From the NCBI GenBank assembly GCA_039619475.1, contig CM077115.1, positions 596,031,643 to 596,095,642 of the forward strand: a stretch of DNA of 64,000 nt. The letters are read 5' to 3'. The notes below the pieces were generated by a model, which was not told where the DNA came from, did no database searches, and worked only from the letters and a program-made list of their open reading frames with translations. The translations under genes and the position numbers were made by a program. Numbering within the stretch: position 1 is the stretch's first letter; every line of letters begins with the position of its first letter. This document shows, in pieces, positions 22,980-32,210 of the stretch. The DNA is from Icerya purchasi. Taxonomy: Eukaryota; Arthropoda; Insecta; Hemiptera; Monophlebidae.

Positions 22980-23990
22980 TTCGTTTTTAAAGAAGTCTGT
23001 GATTAAGGTCTCTGTGTTTTTCGCTGCATTCTCTTCCTTGCCGATAAATCTCGCCACTTGCGTAAACAAATGATATCAGCCGGTGACGCTTCTTCCTGTT
23101 AAGTAATGTGTACTCCTTTATCGAGTCCTTCATTGTGTGATATAACACTTTGAACAGGCTCGTTATCCATATTTTCTTCAACTGGATCCTCGTTGAGTAC
23201 CATGATATCCTCATCTGCTGTTTCTTCGATCTCGTCGCTGCCCACCCAATCTGTGTAACGTCATCCGTATTACTCTACCCGTTTCACATCCTGAAATATT
23301 TTTGATTACAGAAACACAAGCTCCCCTCATTTGTCCAAATAATCACATTGCTTGTCAATTTCATCCCACTTATCACTAACTTTATGATCTAATAATATCT
23401 TCCGGGACCTCACTAATGCTATAGAACTAATCTCTTCCCATCCCTCAAATAACCCCAAATGATAAGATAAAGCATATCAATTGATTTTAAAGCAACCTGA
23501 TACAGTTCACATCATTTTCAACGGTTGATATTAGTCTGGTGAGAAGGCGGCATCGATATGTTTTTTTTTAAGGCCTCTAGGATTCCTTGATCCATAGGTT
23601 GACCACAAATCAATTGAACGTTTGCTGGAAGAAATAGTGCCTTTATATCGCCATCTTGTAACTCCTCAATTGCCGAATTGGAGCATTGTCGAGAATAAGG
23701 ATTATGCTTTTAACTGTTTGTCGGACAAACGTTTCGCAACTGCGGGCACAAGCTCTTTGTGCAATCAAGTTTTAAAAATTTCATCATAATCTACGCTTCA
23801 TCATCATCTGGGTTTCCGCTCCTGAGAAGATTTATCAAATTGCTTTTCCCTTTCCCTGATAGCCTAGCTTAGTTTCTCTATTCTGGTTGTTCCCGATTTC
23901 TACTCATATCATTTTTAGTTAGAAATCTGTTCTCTCACGAAATATGCAGGAAGGATGTTAGAGCTACCTTTGAATGTTTCTCCATCTCTT
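22980..23990 (-). pseudogene. pogo/Tigger-like DDE transposase, broken
   Basis: On the minus strand the region reads ILILDNAPI (about 23690, holding the second Asp of the DDE catalytic triad, usually LLLDNAP.H), then LFLPANVQLICGQPMDQGIL (about 23580-23640, usually LPPN.TSL.QP.DQGVI), YQVALKSIDMLYLIIWG (about 23460-23510) and a C-terminal tail to about 22987. These are the diagnostic blocks of the pogo/Tigger/jerky family, related to CENP-B. The N-terminal DNA-binding part is not recognisable, and frameshifts and stops are frequent. Confidence 0.8.
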
Positions 23991-25325
23991 CTTAACGCTC
24001 ATTTTTATGCCTTAATTTAGATCTTTCCATTTCTTATAATAGCACTTCTCTAATGTTTCATTTATTGACATTCATATTTTAGCTTCTTTCATTTCATCGA
24101 TTTCTAATTATTTTTAAACCTAATTCCCGTCATCCTTTTTGGTTTTTCTTCTTCAACAGCTTTAAGTCACAATGCCTTTACTAATAAAGCGAACAAGAAA
24201 GAAACAAAACATCAGTAGGATAAAACATAGAATAGCAGTTTAATGCAGTATAATTCTTGGTGACACAAATGCTTTCGAATAACAAATTACCGTGACTTCT
24301 CTAATAAATCAAGTCCCTTCTCGGTTGTGCATTTTTTTTTTTTTTTTATGCAATTTTAAGACTTATAATTCCTGTCTTTTTCGGGCGCCACTTATTGAAC
24401 GCGATTCAAACAGGAAATTAATTTAAATCGAGTTTGATAAAAGAAATTTCTTTTCTTTGCAATTCTGCCTGGAGACAAATATTTATTACTACGTTCGATA
24501 TTAATAGAAGGGGGAAGGCATGAAATCAGTCGCAAACCTACGTCGACGGTGCCCCAAAACAGCTGTAACTAGACTGGGGTGTTCAATTTTTTAGAAAGCT
24601 GTGTCGAGCGGCAGAAATGCATTCTCTCTGCTTTGTCGTATAATATTCCCGTTATGATAATCGGCAACGTTCAGGAGGGAGTACTACAGCACGGGAAAAA
24701 AAGAACCAGCTCTCTCGGGCAACAAACGGATGACAAAATAGAACGGTAAAAGAACTCTTTCTCTGACCGCTTACAAACTGACCTTCGCGATGAAAGAAAA
24801 AGAAAAAACAATTCAATGACTTTCGATATTTTTTGAACATGAAATTCAGAAAAATTTACTCTTGGAAATCTGGCACATAGTGTACTTTCGACTAGAAAGT
24901 GTTCGTTTGATCGGAGCTAGACCAACTGAATACGATGGCGATTCCGAAGTGACAGCCGGAAGCTGCAGAGGGTTTAGTACGAGTGAAAAAAGTTCTTTGC
25001 CTTTTGCAATTTTTATATTTTTCCTCATTCGACCCAACGCACTGCTCAGTGACTATCGGGCGAAAAAGCACATGCCGCGGTCATACCCGGTCTCGTTACT
25101 GTCAGCCACGAACCCAAAACATTTAGCCAGCTGTAAGCCCTTATGAGATACGGCGTTATCCCGGATTTAAACTGGCAGTCGAGTGTGCGTATTTGATATG
25201 CCTCTATCGACGATACAAGCACATTACAATGATGTTAGAGGGACTGAATATTAAATCGAAAGTGATAATTTAGAATTCTGACATCACCACTCACAAGCGC
25301 TCTAAAGTATAATCAGTATATGTAC
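23991..25325. other. No gene recognised
   Basis: Apart from a T-run near 24331 no element can be read. A 94-codon frame at 24862-25146 (plus) has no recognisable domain. Its antisense is also partly open, so it is most likely chance. Confidence 0.5.
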
Positions 25326-25327
25326 AT

Positions 25328-25333
<6 letters not shown>

Positions 25334-25369
<36 letters not shown>

Positions 25370-25412
25370 ATGTATGTATGTATGTATGTATGCATGCATG
25401 TATGTGTGTGTA
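25334..25412. repeat. Compound (AT)n/(TG)n/(TATG)n microsatellite
   Basis: ATAT dinucleotides pass into TGTG and then TATG tetranucleotide units, ending in TGTGTGTG. Confidence 0.95.
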
Positions 25413-25429
25413 ATAATTAATATCTAAAA

Positions 25430-25700
25430 AGATATACATAGCAGCTTACCCATTGTAGACTGGCAGTAATGGTCCAAAATATTCTCAACGGTACTCGTCT
25501 GGTCACAAATTTTACATTTGTTTTCTGTAACATAAAAATGCACAGTTACATTGAATTTATTTCGGTGCAGCAATATATCAGAAACATATAATATTTATCT
25601 ATACGTTGAGGGCACAGGGGAAAGCCATCATGATTTTATAAAGCTGCTGAGAGATAATTCTTACGGAAGAATTTCCGCTACTTGTTGTCGGGACTAATAA
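25430..25700 (-). pseudogene. LINE C-terminal Cys/His fragment
   Basis: The minus strand reads DILLHRNKFNVTVHFYV, then NKCKICDQTSTVENILDHYC, which fits the C..C.....TVEHIL..C zinc-binding tail found after the RT domain of many non-LTR elements. Only this tail and a few hundred degraded bases upstream (to about 25960) remain. The clade cannot be decided. Confidence 0.6.
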
Positions 25701-26327
25701 GAAAGACCCGAAAAATAATTAGAGTTTTTAATTTTCTTTTTACAACCGGTTTCCATCGGGAACTCCTATATAACCTTAATGTAAATTACCCTCTATTTTG
25801 TTACAAACAGAAACAATCCACTTTCTAAGCGTAATTGTTAATGTATTAATCAACTTCAAATTTACATCGGCAAAATCACTATCCTCAATAATTCATTTTT
25901 ATTCCTTGCACCATTTGAAATCTTCCTTACGGTTACTCTTCGTCTCTGTTTTATCCTAGAGTGATTAACAACCCCATCTTTAGATCATTTCTCGCTCTTC
26001 AACGACTTAAACTTATCTAATATCTTGTCATGTTGCCCTGCGACCGTCGTTTGGCACTTTTCCCGAACATATCAATTTTTTCCCGCCTTTTCTCGCAAAA
26101 GATTCAATAAAAACCTCTTCACTTGATGACGAAGTGATCACTGATACATAACAGTTTTTTTACATTTCAAATAACTTCTATGTTTCGCCTGTATTGATAT
26201 GCGGTCAATTTGTAATCCTCCGTAGTTATTGGTAGTGTATCTTTGGTTCGAGCGCTTTTTATTTGAAAAAAAAAAAAAGTCACGATTTAGGTAACACCGT
26301 ACATAATACGTTCATTCTTTTAATTTC

Positions 26328-27150
26328 TTTTTTTTTTTTTTTGAAGTGGAGTTGTCAGTGTGGACATTGACCCAAGAACTTGAAAAGAAAATGAAAGTGT
26401 AATTGAATTTGCACAGAAAGCATAGAATAGCCGGCATAACATAAAACGTAGGAAAAGAGAGGATGAAGGATAATAAGTGGTAGCGATATTTATTAGTAAC
26501 AGGTGACGAGTAGAAAGAGGAACGTTCAGCAGTGTGCTAGAAGAGCAATCAGAAAAGATATGATCAGCATTGCATACAAAAGGGGAAGTTGAAGAGGAAA
26601 AAAGGAGAAATATAAGTGCGAAGCGGGAGGAAACGATGGGGTAAATAAACTATATTCAAAGCGTAGATGACAGATTTCAGTAAGAGATAAATGCTGCAGG
26701 AAAGGAAATTTAAGAAATCAAGGTCGAGGCGGAAGATTCAGTTGAACAGGGAGGAAGAAGCGGACAGGAATAGAAAACGAAGACGAATAATCAATTTAGA
26801 ATGGGAAGTTGCAAAGAGAAATGAGATATTGATAGATTCAAAAATACTAAGTGATCTTCCGGTAGAAGAAGTTAAACGAGCTAGCCGGTCTGCTGAGACT
26901 GACCACTGAGTACCATCCCCCATAAGAAAAATTAATTCGGATAAAGCGGCGACAGAAAAGATTACAAGATAGAAAACATTATCAGTTGAGTGGGAGAAAA
27001 GAACAGGTGAGATAGGACACTTTGGGAATCTGTAAAGAAGGGAGGAAGAAATAAGAGAAGAATGTTCCTTAAAGCACCAGTAGACTCCGAATAGAAAACT
27101 GAACAATAAGCAGATATCTATAAAAACAAACTGAGCATCTTCCCATAGCA
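26328..27150 (-). mobile_element. LINE family C, 5'-truncated copy, minus strand
   Basis: Poly(A) tail is the T-run 26328-26342. The minus strand carries the end of an RNase H domain (ADRLARLTSSTGRSL, about 26870-26910, matching ADSLARVAASSSKK in the 34-38 kb copy), then NADHIFSDCSS (about 26570, matching DADHVFIKCSF) and a terminal CTTGGGTCAATGTCC-type segment that aligns with the CTGGG..AAGGTCC end of the family. The reading frame is broken by indels. The 5' end is approximate. Confidence 0.72.
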
Positions 27151-27354
27151 GTTAAACACGGTACAGGATGTTGCTTTCACAAGAGGAAAAAAAAAAATTA
27201 CATTTTCATTATTCATTTAATTATATCATCGCTGATGATTTCCCCCCGTTTATTATAGTTTAAAAAAGGTTAGTTTTTACAAAAGTTCAAGAACTTTTGT
27301 TTCCCACGTTTAACCTCATAAATCATTTTTTTTTCCGGAGAGAATCCAACACCT

Positions 27355-27848
27355 ATAAAACGTTAACGTGCAGCTGAATAAACAAGGTATCAAAACCGTT
27401 GAACGAACAAAGTCTGATTTTCGACACAAAATTCCGACGTTATCTACGGACTCGGTATTTTGTAAAAATAATACGGACTTTTTGACGTTCATCACAAGTT
27501 CCATTATCCGTTACATTATTTCATCGCCATTTTTTTTTATGTTTTCTGTAAGTTCAAGTATTTTTGTTTAACCTAACATAAATCGGGCGAATGTTTCGCC
27601 GCGATTAATCATTACCATTCGGAAAGCATTGTTTCATATGCGTGTATATTTCCGTATTTGTATTTTCTAGTTTATTACGGTATAGGTCTGTATTGGAGAT
27701 TTCGATCATTCTGTATTTACCTTACTAATATTTCTTTGATTTTCTTTTTTTTTTCCTGTTGGAAATTGGTGAATCCTAGTTTTCTCCGAGAAAATCCAGC
27801 ACCATGTATACCCTCGATTCCTAATCAGATAATTTTCTCTTAAATTAC
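27355..27848 (+). repeat. Dispersed ~490-bp repeat, copy 1
   Basis: Nearly the same sequence occurs at 52327-52815 in the same orientation: GCAGCTGAATAAACAAG, GACACAAAATTCCGAC, CCATTATCCGTTACATTATT, ATCGGGCGAATGTTTCGCCG, and CTCCGAGAAAATCCAGCACC all recur in order, with scattered substitutions and small indels. No protein can be read. It includes a GGCGAA/TTCGCC hairpin. Boundaries are approximate. It could be the non-coding end of a PLE, because copy 2 follows a PLE-like scrap. Confidence 0.85.
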
Positions 27849-28124
27849 TCCTTAAGAATTCCATCATATTCTACTCCTCTAGTACTAAACAATCTTCAAA
27901 TATATTAATGACTACGTCATTCTTAGTCCGGTATAGATTACATTTTTGTCTCGTGATTATGTCCCGTTGCTTTATATAAGATAACAAAGGTTGTGATCAA
28001 TTACTAAGATTTAAAAAAAAATAAAAGTCAGGGAAGAATAGCGCAGTCAATTGAAAATGATTTTTCTAAAATAATTTTAGAAGAAAAAGGATAGCGAGCC
28101 AAGGGGGCTGAAGAATAGGGGTTG

Positions 28125-28162
<38 letters not shown>

Positions 28163-28168
28163 AACCAG

Positions 28169-28204
<36 letters not shown>

Positions 28205-28223
28205 AAAATAATAGTGAGGATTT

Positions 28224-28265
28224 CCATGCGCTGTGTTTAACTACTGAGGCTATTACAGCACATGG
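28224..28265 (-). ncRNA. 3' UTR stem-loop of element A
   Basis: In RNA sense an 11-bp stem (28255-28265 with 28224-28234, ten Watson-Crick pairs and one G-U) closes a 20-nt loop. Element B has a stem-loop of identical size at 45704-45745 with three compensatory pair changes. The position just before the poly(A) tail suggests a recognition structure for the element's own reverse transcriptase. Confidence 0.7.
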
Positions 28266-28281
28266 AGCCTACTTAGAAAGG

Positions 28282-30385
28282 TTAAACTGTATGGTATAGG
28301 CCGCTGCTACGCACGAAAGCCAACATAGCTGCGACCGCAGACGGAACGTTCGATAAGATCTTAGAGATAGAGGTGGTAGTGAAATAGGTGGATCTTGGTG
28401 CCGCAAAAGAGAAACATTCGAGAAGGAGGTGAGATGTAGACGGGGCGCTTGGTTGACCACAGAAGAAGCAGACATTTGGGGGTGCTTGTCCCGTGAAGAT
28501 ATACCCGTGCGAAAGGGTTGTGTGACCTGTTCGGAGGCGATTCAAGACAGAAAAATCTCTGCGAGAAATTTCGTCTATGGGCCACCAGGGTTCTGTGGTT
28601 TATTTTATGCTTCGGAGGAATGTACTTGCGGATTTCCATTCCTGCTGCCATTCTTCTCCAGTTTGGTGCATAAATAAATGGGCCATTGTGGGGGGAAGAG
28701 GGGGATTACATGGCATTGGAGAGAATAGTGTCGCCTGAGCTGCTCGATTGACGCGCTCATTACCTGGGACTCCTACATGGGCCGGCACCCATAGGAAGGA
28801 TATTTCAGAGTTTAGGTGGGATAGTCTGTATAGTAGGTAGTGGACTTTTCTTATCAGGGGGGTTTTGGGTTTTATTTCTGAAATAAGTTGGAGGGAATTT
28901 AAGGAGTCAGTTATAAGTAGGGCCTTTTGGGACTGGGGGTTAGTATCAGTATAGTGTTGAATGCAGAAAACAATCGCATATATTTCAGCGTCCAGTGCTG
29001 TGCAGCAATCATGCAGTCTGACTGACTCTGCTGTTTTTGATACTTCGAAGGAGCATGCCGCCGGTGACTGATAACCTTTTGCCTTCGCTCCATCTGTGTA
29101 GAGGCATACATGATCGGTGTAGCTCGCTATGGTGTTTTTTACTATTTGTACTGCGTTTGGGGGATATTGTGCTTTATTGAATTTTGTGAGAGATATGTTT
29201 ATATTTGTGATCGGCTGACTCCAGGGAGGTACAGTTATTGCGAAATCTGGTAAAGCTCTTGGGATTGAGGGGATTTGGAAATGATCCATAACTGAAAAAA
29301 GTTCAGGCACTGGATCGTTCCCAAAACTCCCATTAGGGGATATGGTGGCCGGCTCGAGTGACGGGGTCTTAGTATTACTAAGGAGGGAGCTCAGTTCTTT
29401 AAAGTTGTAATATTTCCTATAATAGGATAGTGGGGGACAACCTGCCAGTGCACACAAACTTACAACAGGAGTAGAGGGATGAGTGGAAAGAATAGACCGG
29501 AGGGCCGCAAAATGTACAGGATCTAACGATCTTAACACACTATTGGCGGCTGAGGAGTATACCTGGCACCCGTAATTGATTCGCGAAAGGATGACTGATC
29601 TATATATTGTAAGGAGTAGTTTTGGATTTATGTTGTATTTGTAATTCGACAGATATTTTAGGATGGACAAGGATTTTAGACATTTAGCTTTGAGCTCACG
29701 TATGTGATCGCGCCAGGAGAGTTTTTTATCAAATATTAAGCCTAGAAACTTAACTGATGGACGGTTTGGGATAGGAACACCATTTAGACTCAGGAATATG
29801 CTGGAAAGTGCGTTTTGGCGTCCCCTGTGGAAATCAACACATATTGTTTTTGTTGAGGAGAAGGTCAAACCGTTGTCATTGGACCACTTTTGGAGCTTTT
29901 TTATGGATTTTTGTAGGATATTTTGAGCGTTTATAGGATGGTTGGATGATAGGGAGATGTTTAGGTCGTCCACATAGAGCCGGGACGTTACAGGGGCGGC
30001 AAGACAGTCAGTTAAGTCGTTAATGTAGTATATGAACAAGGTTGCACTTAAAGCAGAGCCTTGTGGTACACCATTTTCCAACAGCATCAGTTCAGACGTT
30101 GACGAACCAGTCGTAACTTGGATCGTTCTATTGTCTAAGAAGCTGTGTAGGTATTTACCCATTTTTCCGACGATTCCCGCCGTTCGCAGTTTTAGTAGTA
30201 GGCCATGACGCCACAGGCGATCAAAAGCTTTCTCTAAATCGAAAAATACTGCATAGAGGTGCTGTTGACGCTGAAACGCCGAGAGTATCTGCCTTTGCAG
30301 GCTAAGTAGTTGGCTGACTGTTGATCTTGCCTCTCGCCCGCCGGCTTGGTTAGGAGAAAGAAGACTTTTCTGTTCGAGAAAAAAA
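28282..30385 (-). pseudogene. Element A ORF2, 3' part: RT palm/thumb, RNase H, Cys/His tail
   Basis: The frame is open from the inversion breakpoint (about 30385; FFLEQ, then QAGGREARST) with no ATG until 30162 and runs to 28600. RT motif A is FFDLEKAFDRLW (catalytic Asp present), motif B GVPQGSALSATLF, motif C YVDDLNISL. RNase H follows with YTDGAKAKG, DAEIYAIVF, LLITDSLNS and WVPAHVGVPGNERVNRAA. The first three acidic residues are present, but the last catalytic Asp (usually NERVD) is Asn. A frameshift near 28550-28600 separates the C-terminal piece (28545-28282), which has RLRTGHTTLSHGYIF and a C..C...SHLLLEC motif. Element A has an intact RT core but a damaged RNase H and C-terminus. Confidence 0.88.
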
Positions 30386-30475
30386 ATTTTGAATTAAAGT
30401 GAATCGTTGTCTTCTCGTGTTCGCGTTATTTCAAATCAGGTAGTATTAACATAGTAATAAGAACATCGCATTACG

Positions 30476-31489
30476 ATGAACCGCCCGCCGCCCGCAAACG
30501 GGAAGCCGGCCGGCAAGCCGAAAGCGCCGTCTAAACCCGACGTGAACAACAGCGCAACCGGTAGTAAGTCCTCACCACACACAACAGGTAAGTCGCACAC
30601 ACACACACAGAATACACCAACACACGACACCAGCCTTATCAGCAACTCCGATAAGAACCAGCCTAACGTACAGACAAATTCACAGCGTACAGATGATTTA
30701 TCTTCCGCGATCAACTCGCGCTGCCAGCCGTCCACTGCTCTTAATGTAGACAGCCCAGCGGCGACCGCGTTAAACGACAAAACCCAAAACAACGTCTCCC
30801 ATACAACTCTTCCGACTGCGCCAAGTGTACCAGTATCTTTCTCTGAAAAATTAAAAACCGCAAAGAAAATAACCCCGCTAACCGATTTCAATTACCCAAC
30901 AGAGGAACAGGGTATAATATTCCCATACATTCCGACGAGCACCAATCGTGATTACTTCTTAGCATTAAAAGATCTAGTTGGCGGACCAGCTAACATAATA
31001 GCAGGCTCGAGAATTAGTAGAGATCGAGTTGCAATATTTTTAAAATCGAAATCCAACGTTGAAATGCTGTTTGAACATGGAGGCAGAATTAAAATAAGCT
31101 CACAAGTAATCACTGCACGACGTTTAAAAACCCCATCTAACAAACTAATTATGTCAAACGTCACTCCCACTATCCCGAACCAGCTTATACTTTCACATCT
31201 TGTCTCAGTTTTTTCACTGAAATTAATCACTCCTATAGCCATCCTTCGAGTCAACCCAAACGACGCTGAATTCGGACATATTGTCAGCTGGCGCAGACAA
31301 GTCTACATCGAGCAGGTTAATTGTTCCAACATCCCTGACTCCTTTATACTAACCCACAATGAACATGAACACCGAATATTCCTCCACTTAGACGACCACT
31401 CATGCCGCAGCTGCATAAATAAAAAAGGGAAAACTAATCAACCAATTACATCGCCTACCCCCCCTCCCCCCACAACATCTAGACATTGA
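30476..31489 (+). CDS. Element A ORF1, N-terminal and RNA-binding part
   Basis: A 337-codon frame from the ATG at 30476, about 90 bp after the inferred element 5' end. The N-terminal ~115 residues are low-complexity, rich in Pro, Lys, Ser, Thr and Asn, including SHTHTQNT coded by a CA repeat. From about residue 120 there is a conserved domain shared with element B (EEQGIIFPYIP, RDYFLALKDLVGG, GSRISRDRVAIFLKS, NKLIMSNV, ILRVNPNDAEFGHIVSWRR). It ends near EHRIFLHLDDHSCRSC, where related ORF1 proteins carry a CCHC zinc knuckle. Only the first CxxC is present. A frameshift at the end (stop at 31487) separates it from the next frame. ORF1 proteins bind their own RNA as ribonucleoprotein particles. 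Confidence 0.82.
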   Translation: MNRPPPANGKPAGKPKAPSKPDVNNSATGSKSSPHTTGKSHTHTQNTPTHDTSLISNSDKNQPNVQTNSQRTDDLSSAINSRCQPSTALNVDSPAATALNDKTQNNVSHTTLPTAPSVPVSFSEKLKTAKKITPLTDFNYPTEEQGIIFPYIPTSTNRDYFLALKDLVGGPANIIAGSRISRDRVAIFLKSKSNVEMLFEHGGRIKISSQVITARRLKTPSNKLIMSNVTPTIPNQLILSHLVSVFSLKLITPIAILRVNPNDAEFGHIVSWRRQVYIEQVNCSNIPDSFILTHNEHEHRIFLHLDDHSCRSCINKKGKTNQPITSPTPPPPTTSRH

Positions 31490-31496
31490 CAGAGCA

Positions 31497-32126
31497 ATGG
31501 AAGCCGACCAAGTAATTCCAAATGCGAAACGCCCCCATCCAACAACACCAGATTCTCTGCCCGGCGACCCTATATTATCTGCAACATCACAACCTGCAAT
31601 AAAGAAAATTAATATCCCGTTACCGGAAGATGACAACAACCAAACAGTACAACTAGAACAAATAAATAGCCCACCAATCCAATCAGAGTTCAAAAATACT
31701 TCGAAACCACAGCCAGAAGGGAAGAACGTTTTACAGCAGCAGGCCCAACAGAAAACCGAATTCAAAATACCACCAGACATGCAGCACATCACTGAGCCGG
31801 TTAAGCAGAAGTCAAAACAGAAAAAAGTCACTAACATCGACGAAGCAGTTGAGAAAATCAAACCGATGTTTGACAATGACCAATCTAACTTCATCATCAA
31901 CCTTGACGATTTCAAAATATTCTTGAGTAACATTGCTTCCAAACCTGACTACATAACCTATGCACACAATTTCACACAGGATAAAGATGGACTGTTTCAC
32001 CTAATTGCAGCCGCCAAACCATCTCTGAAGAGCACAAGTTTAAAAAATAGATGTACTCGCATACTGAAAAGTCTGAGCAGCCTATCCACAGATGGTAATA
32101 CGTCAGAGGAAAGCTCTACCCACTAA
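31497..32126 (+). CDS. Element A ORF1, C-terminal part (after frameshift)
   Basis: A 209-codon frame in a different phase from the preceding ORF1 frame. It begins with a Pro/Gln/Lys-rich linker and ends with a compact conserved segment (KIFLSNIASKPDYITYAHNF, DKDGLFHLI, KNRCTRILKSL) that has a clear counterpart in element B (49964-49536). No function is known to me for this C-terminal segment. It lies 84 bp before ORF2. The simplest reading is a single ORF1 split by one indel. Confidence 0.75.
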   Translation: MEADQVIPNAKRPHPTTPDSLPGDPILSATSQPAIKKINIPLPEDDNNQTVQLEQINSPPIQSEFKNTSKPQPEGKNVLQQQAQQKTEFKIPPDMQHITEPVKQKSKQKKVTNIDEAVEKIKPMFDNDQSNFIINLDDFKIFLSNIASKPDYITYAHNFTQDKDGLFHLIAAAKPSLKSTSLKNRCTRILKSLSSLSTDGNTSEESSTH

Positions 32127-32210
32127 CACACGAATACTATGACAAACTTGACATCAAACATCGACTAGCAACACTCACAGACTTCACAAGACAACACAGA
32201 AACACCCAAC

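Noticed and set aside
24541..24552. Partner terminal repeat of the pogo-like element (GTCGACGG)
   Set aside because: Only eight bases agree with the reverse complement of the 22837 end and the ATTATCCGGA part is missing; likely chance.
24862..25146. A host protein-coding exon
   Set aside because: A 94-codon frame without any recognisable domain, splice context or codon bias, with a partly open antisense frame.
26691..26909. A Lys/Arg/Glu-rich coiled-coil protein
   Set aside because: The purine-rich plus strand is the antisense of a family C LINE copy whose minus strand carries RNase H and Cys/His tail motifs.
30952..31254. Antisense frames inside the LINE ORFs (for example 30436-30891, 31400-31942, 46323-46550) as genes
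   Set aside because: They are open only as shadows of the real LINE frames; their products resemble no known protein.
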